Shown in pieces: positions 24,814 to 28,429 of a stretch of 28,429 nucleotides of DNA. Source of the stretch: Chloroflexota bacterium (lineage in GTDB: Bacteria > Chloroflexota > Anaerolineae > Promineifilales > Promineifilaceae); contig JAAEOP010000283.1 in NCBI GenBank assembly GCA_024223125.1, positions 1-28,429 of the forward strand, given 5' to 3'. Position 1 is the stretch's first letter. Each line of letters opens with the position of its first letter. The notes beneath the pieces were generated by a model. That model made no database searches and was not told the origin of the DNA. It saw nothing but the letters and a program-made list of their open reading frames with translations. Position numbers and translations under genes: made by a program.

Positions 24814-25558
24814 AAACTAAAACGTACAGACGCAAATCATCATATTGGCTGTGTGAAACAACGGATTCAGTTGTTCCCTCCACCCTGAACTGACATGCAT
24901 CTGGAATATCTGAAGGGTGCGAACAGGACAAAGTTTGATCAGGGCTGACGATATTTACCGCGGCTGGACAATTGTCGTTCACTTTCACATTTGTCTGCCT
25001 TTGATCCTGTTCTCCCTGGCCATCAAGAACCCTCAGCGTAATGACATCCGCTCCTGTCGTGGTTGAAGCTTGATATGTTGCTTCACTACCTGTCGGTGTA
25101 TCTTTTTTGTCGCTGATTGTTCCAATGGTGGATAACCAAACGTATTGAAGTGAGTCACCATCTGCATCTGTTGCGACAGCAATTAATTTGGTTGTCTCCC
25201 CGGGACATATATTTATGGGTGACGCGCCTACACTAACGATTTCCGGCGGGGTGTTTACTGGGGGCTGAGTAGGCGGAGGTGCTGTAAATGTATTAAACGA
25301 TCTGCCCAATACAGCTAGTGTCAATTGATTAAGTTGGCCGACAATCTCCGCACGTTCGGTGCGGCGTGTTTTTGCGTTGCCATGTCGTCGCGTTCTGTTG
25401 ATGTTTTCCTGCAGCCGGGTTTGGTAGCCTAGTGCTTCTACATAGCGGGGGTGTTTTTGACCTATCATCGCCAGTAAGTTGATAAGCCCACTTTCATAAT
25501 GAGACAAAGTGTCTCTATGCTGCCTGGCTACTTGGATTGTTAGTGTAGTCTGGGGCAT
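24797..25558 (-). CDS. Paired-domain/PKD-like protein of a conflict-type cluster
   Basis: About 253 residues from ATG 25558; an in-frame ATG at 25603 is also possible, and neither has a good ribosome-binding site. N-terminal part (about 15-85): the domain YESGLINLLAMIGQKHPRY, EALGYQTRLQENI, RAEIVGQLNQLTLAVLGRSFN, shared with the neighbour at 25838-26251. A proline linker (PPPTQPPVNTPP) follows, then an Ig/PKD-like beta domain (ATDADGDSLQYVWLS ... LRVLDGQGE). The end RLYVLVFPERY is abrupt, where relatives known to me continue. Thus it may be truncated. Its 5' end overlaps the EAD relic by 44 nt. The role is probably protein interaction within an NTP-dependent conflict or signalling system (inference). 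Confidence 0.6.
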   Translation of the reverse strand: MPQTTLTIQVARQHRDTLSHYESGLINLLAMIGQKHPRYVEALGYQTRLQENINRTRRHGNAKTRRTERAEIVGQLNQLTLAVLGRSFNTFTAPPPTQPPVNTPPEIVSVGASPINICPGETTKLIAVATDADGDSLQYVWLSTIGTISDKKDTPTGSEATYQASTTTGADVITLRVLDGQGEQDQRQTNVKVNDNCPAAVNIVSPDQTLSCSHPSDIPDACQFRVEGTTESVVSHSQYDDLRLYVLVFPERY

Positions 25559-25835
25559 ATCGGTTTTGTTTTGGTTCAGCGTTAGATGCGTCTTGCAGCG
25601 CATCGGATCGTACTTGTTGGATCATGCATATTAGTTCAGAAACACGGCCGCGACGTTCCAAAAAAGCAATTAATTCTCTCCCTTTGTCTCCCTTCGATTT
25701 GCCGGGCAGATTTTCGTAATCCACACCTAGGTCAAAGGCAAGATTTTATAGTTCGCTTTCATTAAAATATTTGACCAATATCTGACGTAGTTGATTGGTA
25801 GAAATCATCATTTTCTCTTTATTATTAGTTTCCAT
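25515..25835 (-). pseudogene. Effector-associated (death-like) domain gene with a premature stop
   Basis: From ATG 25835 the frame reads METNNKEK ... LRQILVKYFNESEL, then TAA (25748-25746), then NLAFDLGVDYENLPGKSKGD, then RELIAFLERRGRVSEL. This is the helical adaptor domain frequent in Chloroflexota and cyanobacterial conflict proteins (LGVDYxxLPGxxKxxKARELVxxLERxGRL). The stop falls in the second helix, so a full domain cannot be made. Internal initiation at a GTG (25724) would give only a partial domain. The gene starts 2 bp after the ancestral end of the preceding relic. The tail RYAPDYTNNPSSQAA overlaps the next gene in another frame. Confidence 0.75.
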
Positions 25836-25837
25836 TA

Positions 25838-26251
25838 TCAGTCTAATTTTTGACATAACTCATTAAACGAAATGCCTATTACAGATAAAGATAGCTCATT
25901 CAATTACTCGATAATTTCAGCCCGATCCGCCTGGCGTAGATTTGTGTCGCCAAAACGGCGCGAACGGCCGATATTGTCCCTTAACCGATCTTGATAACCT
26001 AACGCTTCCACATAACGAGGATGGTTTTGCCCCATTTGCGTTAACAAACGTTGTCCGCCAATTTCATATACAGAAAAACTGTCCCGGTAACGGGGCGTGG
26101 TTTCACGCTCTGGCCTGGATACGTCTTCTTTCGGTTTGCGAGCGTCAGAAATGTGAATGTCGCCGCTGCCGGTATGCACCGGTCCCGTCACCGGGCCATG
26201 AAAGACGGTTTTCGTTTGATTGCCACCGACGACATCTCCGCCAGTCTTCAC
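25838..26251 (-). pseudogene. HPRY-domain protein with a nonsense codon
   Basis: Starting at GTG 26251, the product has a Gly/Val-rich segment (KTGGDVVGGNQTKTVFHGPV, then HTGSGDIHIS) and then the same domain as its neighbour: YEIGGQRLLTQMGQNHPRY, EALGYQDRLRDNI, RAEIIE. A TAA (25906-25904) follows. Translation beyond it reads LNELSLSVIGISFNELCQK in frame up to TGA 25838, precisely the missing end of the domain. The neighbour has Gln at this spot, so a CAA-to-TAA change is the simplest explanation. A truncated 115-residue protein could still be made. Confidence 0.75.
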
Positions 26252-27072
26252 ATCTCCTGTCCCCCCAAAGCAAACGCCCCCGCTGCGATTATCAGAACTA
26301 TCTCCTTTTCCGCTTTTGTCCTTCTGCGGGTCGGTGGAGGCGAAGGGGTCTTGTCGTCACGGCCGTCCCCAAACTCATCGCACGACACTTCACCCTCTAA
26401 CAAATTCAACATGGCCGCCCCCCAAAAAGCGGTCTGTTTGGCCCCTGGCAGTTTGTTCAGGTCGCCATACCGCAGCGATCCCAGCAAGTAGAAAACAAGG
26501 CCAGCATAATATTCGCGCCATTCGCCTTGTTTGCAAAGGTAATGGGCGGCCGCTTCCCGAATTATTTGTAGCATTGCAAACGGTTTTTCCAACCCTGGCG
26601 GCGGAGAGATTTGATCTGGGTAGCGCAGGACGCAATGCAGCCTTTCATAAATGGGGATGATTCGCTTGGGGGAGAGGCCAGCCACATCTAAAGCTGCCGG
26701 AATCAACCGGTTGACGATGGCCAGTTCCAGGTTCAAAAAATCACGCAATACATGATCTTCGCGGGCATTGACGAAATCAATCAAGTGAATGTTGCTGCTT
26801 TCCGGCTCAACCAGCACATTGCCCAGGTGCAGGTCGGCGTGGATACAGGCGGTGTAGGCGTCAAAGGATTGGTTGAGGAGTTTGGGCAAGGCGACGAGGG
26901 GGTTGGGTAGGGCAGCATTGTTGGGTAGGGGGAGGGTGTCGGCCGTTAAATCCACGCCTGCTCCCACAACCTGCTCTGCCTGTTCATACAAAGCGTCCCT
27001 ACGTGTCTGCGTCACCCGACCAGCGAATGACGCTATGATCTGACCCACTTTATAAGCGGCAATGTCGGGCAC
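26248..27072 (-). pseudogene. APH-like kinase fragment (ternary-complex-associated type)
   Basis: 274 codons with the core of an aminoglycoside-phosphotransferase-like kinase: CIHADLHLGNVLVEP (catalytic loop) followed by HLIDFVNAREDHVLRDF (metal-binding Asp). Only about 77 residues precede the catalytic loop, so the nucleotide-binding N-lobe is missing; a stop lies just upstream of the GTG 27072. The type fits the kinase-like component seen in NTP-dependent conflict systems of filamentous bacteria (established family knowledge; exact subfamily unsure). The C-terminus passes through PSPPPTRRRT to a hydrophobic end. In another frame (26356 to 26252) a better linker, DPFASTDPQKDKSGKGD ... GGVCFGGTGD, leads directly into the next gene, suggesting a frameshift that split one protein. 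Confidence 0.6.
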
Positions 27073-27391
27073 GGCCGTAACCTACACCCTTCACATCACC
27101 GCCCAACAATTATCCTGTCAGCTTTTTCAAGCAGCATGGAACAAAGCAGGCAGTAAACGCGCGCTTTGGGAGAAGATGCGCGGTTTATTTAACAATTTGC
27201 CGATGGATTCAATGACCATGATTTGGCAAGCCATTGCTTTTGGTTTTCGAGTGGAACGAGTGGTTATTTATGACACATCTTGATTCTCCCAACATATCCC
27301 AAATAACAGCCCCTGGCTCAGGTGGGAACACCTGCGGCAGTTGGCGCTTGCCTATGACGGGGAACAAGCTGGTTTTAGTTCCATTTTATAA
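27062..27391 (+). pseudogene. Unrecognised ORF interrupted by TGA
   Basis: From ATG 27062 a frame encodes TAQQLSCQLFQAAWNKAGSK, then MRGLFNNLPMDSMTMIWQAI and VERVVIYDTS before TGA (27281-27283). The same frame resumes with IPNNSPWLRWEHLRQLALAY, DGEQAGFSSIL and ends at TAA 27391. Amino-acid composition on both sides of the TGA is protein-like. I do not recognise the family. It overlaps the start of the kinase fragment on the other strand by 11 bp. It may be the relic of an inserted gene that cut off the kinase N-lobe. Confidence 0.35.
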
Positions 27392-27650
27392 TCCGATTTT
27401 CTCTTTTTGGAGCCTAAAATGGAAATGATCTATCCTCTCTTTTCTTTTTTGGGGGAGAAATTGATTAGCTACAGGAATTGCTGATACAGAAGCAAACTTC
27501 TTGCAGAATTAGGGTGCGAAGTACCAGGTGCTGGGGTGGCAGACGGCCGTGAGTAAGCCCAACGGTCACAACCCTCTTTATCTATTCAAGACAAAGATTG
27601 TCACATTTGTTACAATAAGTTCTGAGACAAATGATAGGATTCAGCCCACG
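27392..27650. other. Non-coding gap in the degenerate region
   Basis: I see no gene, strong hairpin or promoter here. It contains one CGGCCG palindrome (27544-27549), the last in the window, and a poly-T-rich stretch (27437-27453). Confidence 0.5.
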
Positions 27651-27770
27651 CGTGATATTCGCTTGGCCCTAGCCCAGGAGTTCCAAATCCTGGCCGGATT
27701 GCGCCACCCCCACATCGTCAGCCTGTTGGACTACGGCTTTGCCCAGACCGAGGCCGAGCCGCAGCTCGAC
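27651..27770 (+). pseudogene. Ser/Thr protein kinase N-lobe scrap
   Basis: About 30 residues, DIRLALAQEFQILAGLRHPH and IVSLLDYGF, match the C-helix to beta-4/5 region of Hanks-type kinases (Glu in QEF, then LRHPHIVSLLDYG). The upstream glycine-rich loop and the downstream catalytic domain are missing. The GC content rises here relative to the neighbouring sequence. It faces the end of a TPR gene on the other strand; large kinase-ATPase-TPR proteins are common in this phylum, so the scrap and TPR end may derive from related genes. Confidence 0.55.
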
Positions 27771-27800
27771 GAGCCGGTTGCAAGCCGCGTCGCCCTTTCT

Positions 27801-28429
27801 TTACCCAAGTGCCTTGAACAAATTCTCTATGCGGCTTAACTTTTGCGGTAGCTTGGCCGCAACCGCGATCTCTTTAGCTGCCTGCAAGCGAGTGCGTGCC
27901 GCTTCAGGTTGGTCTGATTGCATCAGGAATTGCGCGTATGCGATGAGCGTATGGATCAACACATGCTGACGGGTCGTTTCCAAAGCAGTTTCAAAGTAGG
28001 CCGTCGGGGTAGCAGGCAGCTGGGTCAGCGCCGTGATGCTCGCCAGCAAGGTGTGCATGGTGGCTGTCCAGGGGTGGCCTGCCTCTCGGGCGGCCAGGGT
28101 TTGGGCCAGGGCTAGATGAACCAGACCCGTCGCATGGTCGAACTCGATCGTTTGATGCTGCTGAAAATGGGTCATGGCCGTTTGCAATACCGCTGCATAA
28201 GCGCCTTGGTCCGCCTGGCACATCACCATATAACCATAGTTGAAGCCTATGGTCAGGTGCATCTTCAATTCCAGCTTCAATTGCAAGCCGCGCTGCAGAT
28301 AGTCGAGTGCCTCATCGTACGCTCCCATCTCAAAGTAAGCCACCCCAATGTTTGAGTTGTTGAAAGAAGTCGTGCGTTGATCGCCTAATTCAAGGTTGAT
28401 CGTTAGCGCTTGCCGTAGATAATCGAGAG
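27801..28429 (-). CDS. C-terminal TPR region of a large protein (partial)
   Basis: The frame is open from the right edge of the window to TAA 27801, so at least 209 residues of a protein whose start lies outside. It contains tetratricopeptide-like helices: LDYLRQALTINLELGDQ, NSNIGVAYFEMGAYDEALDY, LQRGLQLKLEL, and later QSDQPEAARTRLQAAKEIA. Such tails typically end AAA-ATPase or kinase-linked regulators in Chloroflexota and act as protein-binding scaffolds. GC-rich codons and the absence of CGGCCG differ from the rest of the window. Confidence 0.75.
   Translation of the reverse strand, partial: LDYLRQALTINLELGDQRTTSFNNSNIGVAYFEMGAYDEALDYLQRGLQLKLELKMHLTIGFNYGYMVMCQADQGAYAAVLQTAMTHFQQHQTIEFDHATGLVHLALAQTLAAREAGHPWTATMHTLLASITALTQLPATPTAYFETALETTRQHVLIHTLIAYAQFLMQSDQPEAARTRLQAAKEIAVAAKLPQKLSRIENLFKALG

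Larger units (their letters stand above)
296..27549. repeat. Highly iterated palindrome CGGCCG (HIP-like), dispersed
   Basis: The first copy seen is at 296-301 and the last at 27544-27549. I counted about 80 CGGCCG sites by eye, of which about 35 are the octamer ACGGCCGT. Random expectation for a genome near half GC is about five and less than one, respectively. Copies are found in nearly every gene, encoding Thr-Ala-Val, Arg-Pro or Gly-Arg according to phase. Confidence 0.85.

Noticed and set aside
24797..27391. Stop-codon reassignment (TAA or TGA read as amino acid)
   Set aside because: All long genes in the window use TAA, TGA or TAG only at their ends. In-frame stops are confined to this cluster and the YoeB relic, which fits decay.
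1..28429. CRISPR array, tRNA, rRNA or intact transposase
   Set aside because: No regularly spaced direct repeats, tRNA cloverleaf signatures with CCA/TTC arms, rRNA-like conserved stretches or DDE transposase motifs were recognised.

Overview
The window looks like a chromosome segment of a filamentous, GC-balanced member of the Chloroflexota (Anaerolineae/Ardenticatenia-like). The basis is indirect: very large multi-GAF histidine kinases, effector-associated-domain remnants, a GMC oxidoreductase and class-3-like aldehyde dehydrogenase pair, a FolE2-type GTP cyclohydrolase, and scattered small palindromic intergenic repeats. No rRNA, tRNA, CRISPR array or intact transposase was seen. The most pervasive signal is a highly iterated palindrome, CGGCCG (commonly ACGGCCGT). 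I counted about 80 copies by hand, on average one per ~355 bp, mostly inside genes and in all codon phases. This resembles cyanobacterial HIP1 in behaviour but has a different sequence.

Left part (1-7,650): a MITE-like element and an inverted repeat precede an OmpR-type response regulator. A ParA-ParB pair follows on the minus strand. The parA side shares a palindrome-containing divergent promoter region with a GMC flavin oxidoreductase, which is followed by an aldehyde dehydrogenase. Both enzymes end in a single C-terminal membrane helix, so they look like a membrane-anchored alcohol-to-aldehyde-to-acid module. An HD phosphohydrolase follows.

Middle part (7,650-12,400): an AMMECR1-domain protein, a decayed YoeB-type toxin/antitoxin pair, a MshA-like GT4 glycosyltransferase, a CelD/FemAB-like acyltransferase and a DMT-family permease, all on the minus strand.

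Signalling block (12,437-21,653, minus strand): a single-domain receiver, a six-helix membrane protein with three GAF domains and no kinase, a PF04672-type SAM methyltransferase, a 1334-residue soluble multi-GAF histidine kinase, and a receiver-first hybrid histidine kinase. Spacing and common strand suggest one pathway, with a strong inverted repeat separating the last kinase from the upstream genes. A GH13 amylase-family enzyme (minus) and folE2 (plus) diverge to the right.

Right part (24,700-28,429): a graveyard of accessory signalling/conflict genes. Two neighbouring genes carry the same roughly 70-residue domain (HPRYVEALGYQ core). A small death-like effector-associated domain and an aminoglycoside-phosphotransferase-like (HADLHLGN) kinase lie beside them. 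Several carry premature stops, likely frameshifts or truncations. A Ser/Thr kinase N-lobe scrap and the C-terminal TPR region of a large protein that runs off the window complete the region. This is the most plausible site of an unusual system, but here it appears mostly decayed.
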